Below, one piece after another: positions 18,587 to 26,989 of a DNA stretch of 38,799 nt. Each line of letters begins with the position of its first letter. Positions within the stretch are counted from its first letter, which is position 1. The notes beneath the pieces were generated by a model. The model worked only from the letters and a program-made list of their open reading frames with translations. It did not search any database and had not been told where the DNA came from. Source of the DNA: an uncultured Bacteroidales bacterium (GTDB taxonomy: Bacteria; Bacteroidota; Bacteroidia; Bacteroidales; UBA932); NCBI GenBank assembly GCA_946055165.1, contig CAMGFA010000019.1, positions 1-38,799 of the forward strand, given 5' to 3'. The translations under genes and the position numbers were made by a program.

Positions 18587-18594
18587 TATCTTTG
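18587..18594 (+). promoter_or_regulatory. Candidate -7 box for ftsE-nth
   Basis: TATCTTTG on the plus strand fits the Bacteroidota -7 consensus and lies 23 bases before the ftsE ATG, predicting a leader of about 17 nt. A matching -33 element is not clear. Confidence 0.4.
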
Positions 18595-18617
18595 TAAGTT
18601 GACAAGCAAAAAATATT

Positions 18618-19310
18618 ATGATTGTTTCCGCCAGACACGCCGATATCTCCAACGGGGAGAACATAGTGGTTTATGACCTCAATATGGACATTGACAAGGG
18701 TGATTTCATTTACATCACCGGGAAGGTCGGCACAGGCAAAACCTCCATCTTCCGCACTTTCATTGCAGAAAACCTGCCGCTCGGAGGCAGTGTGAGCGTG
18801 TGCGGGCAGAAAATCGAAGAAATTCGCAGCAAAGACATTGCCAAGCTGCGCCGCAAGGTGGGTGTGGTATTTCAGGACCTGCAACTGCTCAAAGACCGCA
18901 ATGTGCACGACAATCTCGAGTTTGTGCTCAAGGCCACAGGCTGGAAGGACTCCAAACGGATAGAGGAGAAAATCACCGAAGTTCTGGAGCAGGTGGGGAT
19001 GAGCACCAAATCGCACAGGACTCCCCAGCAGCTTTCCGGCGGCGAGCAGCAGCGCATATGCATTGCCAGGGCCCTGCTCAACTCCCCCGAACTCATTCTG
19101 GCCGATGAACCGACCGGCAATCTGGACACCGAAACAGCCGACGGAATAATGCAGCTCTTCCTGCGCCTCAACCGCGAGGAAGGCACTGCCATAGCAATGA
19201 TAACCCACGACAGGACCATCCTCTCGCGCTACCCTGCCACAGTCTATGTCTGCGAAAAGGAGAGTTGCACAAAAGTGGAAAACAATGCCGACTCTGCAAC
19301 AGCGCTATAA
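18618..19310 (+). CDS. ftsE: FtsE-type ABC transporter ATP-binding protein
   Basis: 230 residues, the usual FtsE length. Walker A GKVGTGKT at 35-42, Q-loop Q86 in VVFQDLQLL, signature LSGGE at 139-143, Walker B LILADEP at 159-165, H-loop H197 in MITHD. FtsE pairs with membrane protein FtsX to switch on peptidoglycan hydrolases during division. ftsX is not adjacent, so the partner must be encoded elsewhere. LolD-like or MacB-like ATPases share this fold, but the short length and the VVFQDLQLLKDRNVHDNL stretch are FtsE-like. Its 3' end overlaps the nth start by 26 bases. Confidence 0.85.
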   Translation: MIVSARHADISNGENIVVYDLNMDIDKGDFIYITGKVGTGKTSIFRTFIAENLPLGGSVSVCGQKIEEIRSKDIAKLRRKVGVVFQDLQLLKDRNVHDNLEFVLKATGWKDSKRIEEKITEVLEQVGMSTKSHRTPQQLSGGEQQRICIARALLNSPELILADEPTGNLDTETADGIMQLFLRLNREEGTAIAMITHDRTILSRYPATVYVCEKESCTKVENNADSATAL

Positions 19311-19935
19311 TTTCCTCATCGGCTACTTCAGCCGCGAAATGCCCCAGGCCAAGTCCGAGCTCAATTTCAGCAGTCCTTTCGAACTGCTCTGTGCCGTAAT
19401 GCTTTCGGCCCAGTGCACAGACAAAAGGGTGAATATGGTAACTCCCCTGCTATTTCAAAAATGGCCCGATGCCAAGGCCCTTGCGGCCGCATCGGTAGAG
19501 GAAATACGTTCTGTAATTGCCTCCATCTCCTACCCCAACTCCAAGGCAGCCCATCTGAGCGGCATGGCCAAAATGCTTGTGGACAAACACGAAGGCGAGG
19601 TTCCGTCGTCGATTGAAGAGCTGATGGAACTTCCGGGAGTGGGCCGCAAGACCGCCAATGTGGTGGCAAGCATCATCTATCAGGAACCGGTGATTGCCGT
19701 GGACACCCACGTATTCAGGGTTTCACACCGTCTGGGCCTGAGCAAAGGCAAAACTCCCGAAGCCGTGGAAAAGGACCTCGAGAAGCACATTCCGCGCGAA
19801 ATGAGAGCCACCGCCCACCACTGGCTCATACTCCACGGACGCTATGTATGCAAATCGCGCGCACCCCTGTGCAAGGAATGCGCGCTTGGAAGTATATGCC
19901 CTTTTCTGAAGGCTACAGAGCGAACTGAGCCTTGA
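19285..19935 (+). CDS. nth: Endonuclease III (DNA glycosylase/AP lyase)
   Basis: 216 residues, removing oxidised pyrimidines and nicking AP sites in base-excision repair. Helix-hairpin-helix ELPGVGRKTANVV carries catalytic Lys 122, and VDTHVFR carries catalytic Asp 140. The 4Fe-4S cluster ligands have the standard C-x6-C-x2-C-x5-C spacing at 189, 196, 199 and 205. An in-frame ATG exists at 19246, but ATG 19285 matches the family N-terminus (PTLQQRYNFLIGYF). That start overlaps the end of ftsE, implying translational coupling. The 3' end overlaps the convergent phosphoglucomutase gene by 23 bases. Confidence 0.95.
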   Translation: MPTLQQRYNFLIGYFSREMPQAKSELNFSSPFELLCAVMLSAQCTDKRVNMVTPLLFQKWPDAKALAAASVEEIRSVIASISYPNSKAAHLSGMAKMLVDKHEGEVPSSIEELMELPGVGRKTANVVASIIYQEPVIAVDTHVFRVSHRLGLSKGKTPEAVEKDLEKHIPREMRATAHHWLILHGRYVCKSRAPLCKECALGSICPFLKATERTEP

Positions 19936-21574
19936 GGCTTGCAATCTTGGCATCGGCATCGTCGCCCTTGGCTCCGAAATAGAACTTGATCTTAGGTTCG
20001 GTGCCGCTCGGACGCACGCTCACAACATCTCCCGCCTCGTCGAAGAACTGGAGCACGTTGCTCTTAGGCTGGCCTGTGGCTTCGGTGTCGAGGTAATCCA
20101 CAACCTTGCATACAGGGCTGCCGCACAGCTCCTTAGGAGGATTGTTGCGTAGATTTGCCATAATGGCAGTAATCTCTTCGGCGCCTGCCTTGCCCTTGCG
20201 AACAAGGCTCACAAGACCTTCCTTGCGATAGCCGTACTCGCGGTAAATCTTCTGCATGAGTTCATAGAGGCTCAAACCCTGCTCGGCTGCCCAGGCATAG
20301 GTCTCGGCCACCATTGCAGCAGCAATCTGGGCATCCTTGTCCCTTACGAACTGGCCCACATTGAAGCCGTAGCTCTCCTCACCGCCGCAGATGAACTCTG
20401 CCTTGCCTTCATTGCGCTTCACAACCTCGGCAATGTACTTGAAACCGGTGAGCACATTGTAAACAGGCAGGCCGAAGCTCTCGCAGATTTCGCGGATGAG
20501 CTCGGTGGTAACGATAGTCTTCACGCAGTACTGCTCTCCCTTGAGGAGGCCGAGCTCCTTTCTGCGGGAAAGGATGTAATATGTCATGAGGGAAGCGGTC
20601 TGGTTGCCGTTGAAAAGCACCAGCTTGCCCTCGGAATCACGCACTGCAATGCCCATACGGTCGGCATCGGGGTCGGTGGCAATCACAAGGTCGGCACCGC
20701 ACTCGTCGGCTTTTTCTATGGCCATCTTGAGAGCTGAAGGCTCTTCAGGGTTAGGCGACATCACTGTAGGGAAATTGCCGTCGGATATGTCCTGCTCCGG
20801 AACGTGGATAATATTCTTGAAGCCCAAACGAGCGAGAGTCTCGGGAACGAGACGTACTCCGCAGCCGTGCAGAGGAGTATAGACAATTTTGATGTCGGAG
20901 TGCTTTTCATTGATGCCCTTGCCCAGACAGAGTGAGAGTATGTCGTGCAGGTAAGCCTCATCCTCCTCCTTGCCCATCATGGTGATGGAACCTGCCTTGC
21001 CTTCGGCCTTGAACTTCACCTGTGAAGGGGAAGCAATTTTGTTTACCTCGGCAACGATGTCCTTGTCCACAGGGGAGGTAATCTGTCCACCGTCGTTCCA
21101 GAACACTTTGTAGCCGTTGTACTCCTTCGGATTGTGCGATGCGGTTACCATTATTCCGGCGGTGGCACCCTTGAGACGGATGCTGTAGCTCAGTTCAGGA
21201 GTAGGACGGATGTCGTCGAAAAGGAAGACATCTATTCCGTTGGCGCTCAGCACTTCCGAACTGATTCGGGCAAACTCGCGGCTGTTGTTGCGGCTGTCGT
21301 AGGAGATACAGACGCTAAGTTTCTCATCCTTAACATTGCTAATGATGTAGTTTGCAAGACCCTGGGTGGCCATGGCAACGGTATAGACATTCATTCTGTT
21401 TGTACCCACACCCATAATTCCGCGAAGACCTCCCGTACCGAACTCAAGATTGCGGTAGAAAGCATCCTCCAACTCCACAGGGTTGCCGTCCAGAAGTGCC
21501 TGGACCTGATTTCTTGTGTTTTCGTCGAATTCCGGCGCAAGCCAGGATTGTGCGACTTCTCTAAAATTAGCCAT
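19913..21574 (-). CDS. Phospho-sugar mutase (phosphoglucomutase/phosphomannomutase family)
   Basis: 553 residues, the longer PGM2-like class of alpha-D-phosphohexomutases. The phosphoserine loop TASHNPKEYNGYK carries Ser 146, metal-binding DPDADR is at 301-306, the sugar-binding loop reads GGEESYG (about 390-400), and the phosphate-binding loop near the C-terminus reads RPSGTEPK. It most likely interconverts glucose 1- and 6-phosphate, perhaps mannose phosphates too. It is distinct from the GlmM-type mutase at 30753-32171. The start lies four bases after the stop of the S9 peptidase gene. The gene end overlaps nth on the opposite strand. Confidence 0.92.
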   Translation of the reverse strand: MANFREVAQSWLAPEFDENTRNQVQALLDGNPVELEDAFYRNLEFGTGGLRGIMGVGTNRMNVYTVAMATQGLANYIISNVKDEKLSVCISYDSRNNSREFARISSEVLSANGIDVFLFDDIRPTPELSYSIRLKGATAGIMVTASHNPKEYNGYKVFWNDGGQITSPVDKDIVAEVNKIASPSQVKFKAEGKAGSITMMGKEEDEAYLHDILSLCLGKGINEKHSDIKIVYTPLHGCGVRLVPETLARLGFKNIIHVPEQDISDGNFPTVMSPNPEEPSALKMAIEKADECGADLVIATDPDADRMGIAVRDSEGKLVLFNGNQTASLMTYYILSRRKELGLLKGEQYCVKTIVTTELIREICESFGLPVYNVLTGFKYIAEVVKRNEGKAEFICGGEESYGFNVGQFVRDKDAQIAAAMVAETYAWAAEQGLSLYELMQKIYREYGYRKEGLVSLVRKGKAGAEEITAIMANLRNNPPKELCGSPVCKVVDYLDTEATGQPKSNVLQFFDEAGDVVSVRPSGTEPKIKFYFGAKGDDADAKIASLKAQFAL

Positions 21575-21578
21575 AATG

Positions 21579-23426
21579 TCAATTATTTATTAAATGATTA
21601 GTCCAAAATATAATATCGGCCTGCAGATCGTGCTCTGCCTGCCTGCCGCGATAGCCGTGCATCCCGTCGGGGTAGAGCATAAGTTCGAACTGCTGTCCCC
21701 TGTTCTGAAGCGCATCCATCATAAGCAGGGTGTTCTGCAGGTGAACATTGTCGTCACCTGTGCCGTGGGTGAGCTTGAGATAGCTGCGGGTGCAGTCGTA
21801 ATTGCCGGCATAGTTTATGGCCGATGCCTTCTCATAGCCTTCCGGATTGCGCTGGGGCGTGTCCATAAAGCGTTCAGTGTAGTGGCTGTCGTAAAGATGC
21901 CAGTCATATACTCCCCCGCCGGCAATGCCGCAGCGGAAGTATTCGGGATGGTTCATCACCAGCATTGCAGTCATCGTGCCGCCAAAGGAAAATCCTTCCA
22001 CTCCCATTCTCGAAGCATCCACATAGTCCAGAGATGCAAAATACTTTGCCCAGGCAAGGCAGTCTGCCACAGGCACGCTGACCACATCCCTGTAAACCAA
22101 ATCCAGACCGGCGCGGCCGTTGTGGCCTGCAGCACGGGTGTCCGCAGTCACCTTGATTATGCCATTTTCGTAGTACCACGAGGCTCTGGCGGAAGGCCTG
22201 CGGTAATAGTCCCTCACATAAGGGGTATCGGGACCGCCGTAGATTTCCATTACAAGAGGATATTTGCGGGAAGGATCGAAATCCTTCGGAAGAGCCACTG
22301 TTGCCGGAACCTTGAGTCCGTCTTCGAGAGTGAGCCAGATAATTTCGTAATAAGGGCAAGGCTGTTCCGGCTTGTTGCAGAGACTGATCTGCTCCCTGTC
22401 GAGACTGCCAGTCCTGTAGCGGAAACGCCTTACAGGGGTATTGATATTGCTGTGGTCCACTTCAAAGCTCTTGAAATCGGCCGAAAACTGCACATTGGCG
22501 GCATTTTCCTCCAACACGCTAAGCCTTTCGATTCGGCCCTTGCGGCCAAGCCTGTAGAGGCAGGAATGCAGACGGTTATCGCGATGAGCAGTAAAATACA
22601 CCCTGCCCTGCGGGTCGATATCCAGAAGATTCACCCTCCAGTTCGGTCCCGAAGTAAGCTGCTTGAAACTTTTGCCATCGTAGGAAAGGAAATAGATCTG
22701 TTGCCAGCCGCTCTGGAAATCCCTTGCCATATAAAGGCCCTTGTCGGTAAAGAGCATATCCTCCATCCAGGAAACCCAGGTCGGGCTTGTCTCCGTGTAA
22801 ATGCTTCTCTTGCTGCCGCTTTTGGCATCGACCTCATAAAGCTCCAGCTTCTGCTGCACTCTCGGCATCCACTGCACAAAGAGCCTGCGGCTGTCCGCTC
22901 CCCAGAACGGAGTGCCGAAATACTGGTCCTGTGAAGGGTCGAAATCGGCCCAGACAATCCCGGAAGGGCTGTCCAGAGAAACTATACCCACCTTGACCTC
23001 GGGATTGTGCTGCCCGGCTTTGGGATAACGGGTATTGTTCAGGCTTCCGCCCAGCCCCTGAAGAGCACCATCTTCCTTGTTGAAAGGAGAATAGATGGGA
23101 AAAAGCGGAACTTCGGAATTGTCGAATCGGTAAAAGGCTATGGATTGTGAATCGGGACTCCACCAGAAAGCCCTGTACTTGCTGGGACGGCCGAAAATCT
23201 CTTCATAATAGACCCAGGAGGCATAGCCGTTGAGAACAGTTGCGCTGCCGTCGAAAGTGAGCTGCCGCAAATCTGAGCCATCTGCATTGCGGACAAAGAG
23301 ATTGTGGTTTCCGTCGGTAAAGGCCACCTTGGAAGAATCGGGCGAAAAAGTTGCGTTGACCTCCTCCGCTCCCAAAAACAGAGGAAAAAGGAGAGTCAGG
23401 CAGACAATGATATTTATTTTTCTCAT
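21579..23426 (-). CDS. Secreted dipeptidyl peptidase IV-like S9 peptidase
   Basis: 615 residues from ATG 23426; the frame also opens at a TTG six bases earlier. A signal peptide (MRKINIIVCLTLLFPLFLGAEE) is followed by a propeller and hydrolase domain. Triad: S480 in GFSFGG, D558 in HGTGDDNVH, H590 in DGMHGY. The double glutamate that binds the substrate amino terminus is intact in WVYYEEIFGR (E75, E76). This is therefore the better candidate of the two S9 enzymes for a true periplasmic DPP IV cutting X-Pro dipeptides. It is shorter than the typical 700-plus residue enzymes. It lies two bases after the helicase stop and four before the mutase start. Confidence 0.9.
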   Translation of the reverse strand: MRKINIIVCLTLLFPLFLGAEEVNATFSPDSSKVAFTDGNHNLFVRNADGSDLRQLTFDGSATVLNGYASWVYYEEIFGRPSKYRAFWWSPDSQSIAFYRFDNSEVPLFPIYSPFNKEDGALQGLGGSLNNTRYPKAGQHNPEVKVGIVSLDSPSGIVWADFDPSQDQYFGTPFWGADSRRLFVQWMPRVQQKLELYEVDAKSGSKRSIYTETSPTWVSWMEDMLFTDKGLYMARDFQSGWQQIYFLSYDGKSFKQLTSGPNWRVNLLDIDPQGRVYFTAHRDNRLHSCLYRLGRKGRIERLSVLEENAANVQFSADFKSFEVDHSNINTPVRRFRYRTGSLDREQISLCNKPEQPCPYYEIIWLTLEDGLKVPATVALPKDFDPSRKYPLVMEIYGGPDTPYVRDYYRRPSARASWYYENGIIKVTADTRAAGHNGRAGLDLVYRDVVSVPVADCLAWAKYFASLDYVDASRMGVEGFSFGGTMTAMLVMNHPEYFRCGIAGGGVYDWHLYDSHYTERFMDTPQRNPEGYEKASAINYAGNYDCTRSYLKLTHGTGDDNVHLQNTLLMMDALQNRGQQFELMLYPDGMHGYRGRQAEHDLQADIIFWTNHLINN

Positions 23427-23428
23427 AA

Positions 23429-24847
23429 TCAATCAACAAAATAACGGTCCGGAAAGTTGACCAGATATACTTTTTTCACTGCGCGGCTGAAAGCGGTATA
23501 GAGCCACTTGAAATCCTCGGAGGTGAATTCGTCGGCCCAGAAAGGACAGTCTATGAAAACGCAGTCCCACTGGCCGCCCTGGGCCTTGTGGCAGGTCACC
23601 GCCTGTGCATACTTGATTTGCAGTGCGTTATAATAAGGGTCCTCCCTGACCATACTGTAGCGTTTGCGCTTGTTTCCGATGTGCGAGTAGTCGGCGCTCA
23701 CCCCTTCGTATAGGGCATTGTGCTGCTCGGCAGTGAGGGCGGCCGATTCGCTCTCGAGCGTATCGAGGCAGATTTTGGCATCGACCACAAGGTCGTCGTA
23801 GTCCGGAAAACGCAGCTTGGCCTGGGCGAAATTGAGCCCGTAGCGCTGCTCATAATCCCCTATCTTCACAAGCTCGGCCACATCTCCGTTCGCCATATAG
23901 TCCATGGACGATTCCTCCGGAAGGAACTGGTAGCAGTTCTTGACTATCATAAGCTTATCGCCCCTGAGCAGCCTTTCTTCCTTGTACTGAACCATAGAGC
24001 GTATGCCCATATTGTAGCGTATGGCCCTCTTGTTGGAGCGGCAGAGCACAATGGTCTCGTCTTCCCCATAGGTGTCGTAGGCGTTTACGAGAGCGTCGAT
24101 GAGTTCATCACCGCGCAGACGCTCCATATCGGGAAAGCCCTTGCAGCGCAGTTTGAGAGAATCGGCCTCGAGATTGCGCCTGAGGTAAGTGGCGTTCTGG
24201 AGTATGCCCGATTCGGCAGCCTGACGAACCACAGTGTCCAGGGTTTCGTAGCTCACCCCGCCGAAGAACTCCATAAAATACGGATTGAGGGCCGGACTGC
24301 TGTCCATTCCCACTGGCGGAAGCTGGGCCGAGTCGCCGAGCAGCACCAGACGGCAGTCGTCCCCGCTGCGCACAAAGCTCACCAGGTCCTCCAGCAGATT
24401 GCCGCTGCCGAAGTGGGAATCGTCCCTGTTCTCGGAAATGCCTATGAGCGAGGCCTCGTCCACGACGAAGAGGCTGTGGCGGGCCTTGTTCGGCGCCAGA
24501 GTGAACTGCCCCCAGCCGTTGTCGCCCACCCCTTTCTGGCGGTAAATGCCTTTGTGTATGGTAATTGCCTTCTGCCCGGACATACGGCTCAGCACCTTGG
24601 CGGCGCGGCCGGTAGGTGCCAGCAGAACGCAGGAGAAGCGCATTTTCAGAAGTGCGTTGATTACTGCCGAGAGGGCCGAAGTCTTGCCCGTTCCGGCATA
24701 GCCGTTCACCACGAAGATGTCCCCGTCGTCCCCGCTCAGGAATGAAGCCAGAGAATGGAAGAGCCTGTCCTGACACGAAGTGGGTTCGTAGGCAAAACTG
24801 CTTGTGAAGGCCTTATAGTAATCGGTATCGCAGTATCTAAGAGGCAT
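23429..24847 (-). CDS. RecD/Pif1-type ATP-dependent DNA helicase
   Basis: 472-residue superfamily 1B helicase. Walker A GYAGTGKT at 49-56, Walker B VVDEAS at 128-133, motif III GDSAQLPPVG, and the C-terminal UvrD_C_2 region with TCHKAQGGQWDCVFID and YTAFSRAVKKVYLVN. No RecB-binding or nuclease domain is present, so this is a stand-alone helicase of the kind usually annotated as RecD-like AAA ATPase in Bacteroidota. The likely role is 5'-3' DNA unwinding in repair or replication; the exact pathway is not deducible. The start overlaps the end of the membrane sensor-like gene by 11 bases. Confidence 0.87.
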   Translation of the reverse strand: MPLRYCDTDYYKAFTSSFAYEPTSCQDRLFHSLASFLSGDDGDIFVVNGYAGTGKTSALSAVINALLKMRFSCVLLAPTGRAAKVLSRMSGQKAITIHKGIYRQKGVGDNGWGQFTLAPNKARHSLFVVDEASLIGISENRDDSHFGSGNLLEDLVSFVRSGDDCRLVLLGDSAQLPPVGMDSSPALNPYFMEFFGGVSYETLDTVVRQAAESGILQNATYLRRNLEADSLKLRCKGFPDMERLRGDELIDALVNAYDTYGEDETIVLCRSNKRAIRYNMGIRSMVQYKEERLLRGDKLMIVKNCYQFLPEESSMDYMANGDVAELVKIGDYEQRYGLNFAQAKLRFPDYDDLVVDAKICLDTLESESAALTAEQHNALYEGVSADYSHIGNKRKRYSMVREDPYYNALQIKYAQAVTCHKAQGGQWDCVFIDCPFWADEFTSEDFKWLYTAFSRAVKKVYLVNFPDRYFVD

Positions 24848-25676
24848 TGTTGTCTTTTCTGGATTGGAGAATACGCTTTCTCAACTGGGAGTTCTCCTCA
24901 CAGAGTTCCTTGACCCCTTCGTTGATGGCGGAAAGTTGGTCGTCTCCCTCAAAATTCACATTGTACTGCCTGTTGAAAGAACGGTAGGAGCGCAAAGCCT
25001 TTGACATGGAGTCAATAGGCTTCACGTAATATGAGATGATGAAGAACATCAGCATCAGCACAAGCAGCAGGGCCACTGCAACGGAAAGCGAGGAAGGTAT
25101 GATACTGCGGTAGAAACCGCTGTCGAAATCTTTGGAATGCTTGTCGAGATGGGAGTAGAGCGAATCCACCAGAGCTTCGAGATCGCTGCGCAGGCGGTTG
25201 TAGAAAGGCTGCAAACGGTTGAAGTACCACTCGTGGGTGTCTATGAAGTCCGATTCCACCACCTCCTGCAGTTCGAGCGAAGTGAGCATATAGGCAGAAT
25301 AGGACTGCTCTACGGAATCGGCCAAAGGCAGGAAAGAGTTGGTGGAAATCACGTTCCTGAGGCTGTCGCAACGGTCCACGAAGCCGCCGGCATCGAAGGG
25401 AGGCAGGGTCTTGAGGCTGCCGTCGCCGATAAGGGCGAGAATGTCGAGATTGTATTCGTTGGCAAGGTCGGACAGCTGCTTGGCCATATTGATGCAGTTC
25501 ACGTCCTGCGAGATAAGCGAGGACATATAGTTGCTCATTTTCTTGTACTGCCACACTGAGATGAGGCTGGAAGCAAGAAGTACAACGGCAATGGCTCCGA
25601 AACTGCAGTACAGTTTGGCCTTCATACCCATTCTCCCATGCTTCTTAATGAGTTTTCTTACTTTTAGGGGTGTCAT
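24837..25676 (-). CDS. Membrane sensor-like protein with HAMP but no output domain
   Basis: 279 residues from ATG 25676; the frame continues upstream to a TTG at 25724. TM1 about 25-43, an extracytoplasmic helical domain about 45-190 resembling the four-helix-bundle sensors of chemoreceptors and kinases, TM2 about 195-218, then a HAMP-like/coiled-coil segment (218-270) and stop. No histidine kinase, methyl-accepting or cyclase domain follows, and the next frame is the helicase. It may pass a signal to a separate partner or only structure the membrane. Family not recognised. An 11-base overlap with the helicase suggests shared transcription. Confidence 0.7.
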   Translation of the reverse strand: MTPLKVRKLIKKHGRMGMKAKLYCSFGAIAVVLLASSLISVWQYKKMSNYMSSLISQDVNCINMAKQLSDLANEYNLDILALIGDGSLKTLPPFDAGGFVDRCDSLRNVISTNSFLPLADSVEQSYSAYMLTSLELQEVVESDFIDTHEWYFNRLQPFYNRLRSDLEALVDSLYSHLDKHSKDFDSGFYRSIIPSSLSVAVALLLVLMLMFFIISYYVKPIDSMSKALRSYRSFNRQYNVNFEGDDQLSAINEGVKELCEENSQLRKRILQSRKDNNAS

Positions 25677-25711
25677 TCTTAAAAAATTTATAAAAATTTC
25701 TAAACAACCCT

Positions 25712-25719
25712 CAAATATA
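25712..25719 (-). promoter_or_regulatory. Candidate -7 box for the sensor-helicase-DPP-mutase run
   Basis: TATATTTG on the minus strand fits TAnnTTTG and lies 35 bases upstream of the ATG at 25676. A TTTG at -33 is not found. Confidence 0.4.
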
Positions 25720-25733
25720 CGCAATTATTTTTA

Positions 25734-25741
25734 TAAATTTG
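25734..25741 (+). promoter_or_regulatory. Candidate -7 box for the ROK regulator gene
   Basis: TAAATTTG on the plus strand, 35 bases before the ROK start, fits TAnnTTTG. It lies 14 bases from the divergent minus-strand box, so the two promoters would compete or be co-controlled. No clear -33 element. Confidence 0.35.
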
Positions 25742-25776
25742 TATCCGTATAAAGACTAAGCCGATATTTATTGAGA

Positions 25777-26976
25777 ATGCAAATGAGAACATTTTTGAAC
25801 GACGAGGGAAAAAATACCCTATTGAAAAAACAAATTCTCCGCCTCTGTATTAAGCACGACACCTTCAGCATTGCAGACTTCTCCAAGGAACTTTCCACTT
25901 CAGTGCCTACAGTCACCAAACTGATTGGGGAAATGATGGACGAAGGCCTCCTCCAGGACGAAGGCAAGGTGGACACCAGGGGCGGGCGCAGGCCCACAAC
26001 CTTCGGCCTCAACCCTAAAGCCGGTTACCTCGTAGGCGTGGATGTAAGCCGCCAGCACTTCCACATTGCCATCTGCGACTTCAAAGGAGACCTGGTGCAT
26101 TTCATCCAGGACATTCCTTTCGTGCTCGAAGCCAATGCCGATTCCTTCAAAAAGATGTGTGTTTGCATAAAGGACGCCGTTGCATCCAAAGGAATAGACT
26201 GGGAGCAGGTACTCGGAGTGGGCGTGAGCCTGAGCGGGCGCGTGAATCCGGAGAAGGGCTATTCCCTCACCTACTTCGTGAGCGATGACATTCCGATGAA
26301 AGACCTTTTCGAGCAACAGCTTGGCGTTCCGGTGAACATAGAAAACGATTCCAGGGCAATGGCCTACGGAGAATATGTGAATCTGGGCCGCAAAAGCGGA
26401 GAGGACATGATTTTCATCAACCTTTCCTGGGGTCTGGGAATGGGAATGATTCTAGACGGCAAGCTCTACTACGGAAAAAGCGGTTTTTCCGGAGAAATCG
26501 GCCACTTCCCTACTCTCGACAACAATATAATCTGCCGCTGCGGCAAGGTGGGCTGCCTTGAAACGGGAGCCTCCGGCTGGGCCTTGCACCGAATCATAGT
26601 GGACAAACTCAAGAAGGGGCGCAAATCAAGCCTCGCCTCCATCTACGAGGAGCAGGGCGATATATCCCTCGACGACATTCTCACCGCCGTGATTGAGGAA
26701 GACGTGCTTGCAATCGAAGGCATTGAAAACATTGGAGCCACCTTGGGACAGGGCATTGCAGGCGTAATCAACATCTTCAATCCGAGCCTCGTGGTTATAG
26801 GCGGAAGGCTCATCGTGGGCAAGGACTATCTTATGCTCCCTATCAAAACGGCCGTAAACCGCTACTCCCTCTCGAGGGTAAGTTCCGATACCAAATTCGT
26901 GCTTTCCACTCTGGGACTCAAGGCCGGCGGAATAGGCGACTGCCTGCTCAGCAGAAACAAACTGCTCGGTATATAG
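25777..26976 (+). CDS. ROK family transcriptional regulator (NagC/XylR type)
   Basis: 399 residues from ATG 25777; ATG 25783 is also possible and a TTG at 25771 is less likely. An N-terminal winged helix (about 10-60, ending in the TRGGRRP wing) precedes a ROK domain. The zinc motif CRCGKVGCLE and the GFSGEIGH sugar-binding segment are present. The usual DxGxT phosphate motif reads DVSRQ, so kinase activity is unlikely and a sugar-responsive repressor is expected. It is divergent from the sensor-helicase run and 13 bases upstream of pyrG. The effector is unknown; an amino-sugar or other hexose is the family norm. It could autoregulate through the AT-rich divergent spacer. Confidence 0.88.
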   Translation: MQMRTFLNDEGKNTLLKKQILRLCIKHDTFSIADFSKELSTSVPTVTKLIGEMMDEGLLQDEGKVDTRGGRRPTTFGLNPKAGYLVGVDVSRQHFHIAICDFKGDLVHFIQDIPFVLEANADSFKKMCVCIKDAVASKGIDWEQVLGVGVSLSGRVNPEKGYSLTYFVSDDIPMKDLFEQQLGVPVNIENDSRAMAYGEYVNLGRKSGEDMIFINLSWGLGMGMILDGKLYYGKSGFSGEIGHFPTLDNNIICRCGKVGCLETGASGWALHRIIVDKLKKGRKSSLASIYEEQGDISLDDILTAVIEEDVLAIEGIENIGATLGQGIAGVINIFNPSLVVIGGRLIVGKDYLMLPIKTAVNRYSLSRVSSDTKFVLSTLGLKAGGIGDCLLSRNKLLGI

Positions 26977-26989
26977 ACATCACAAGACA

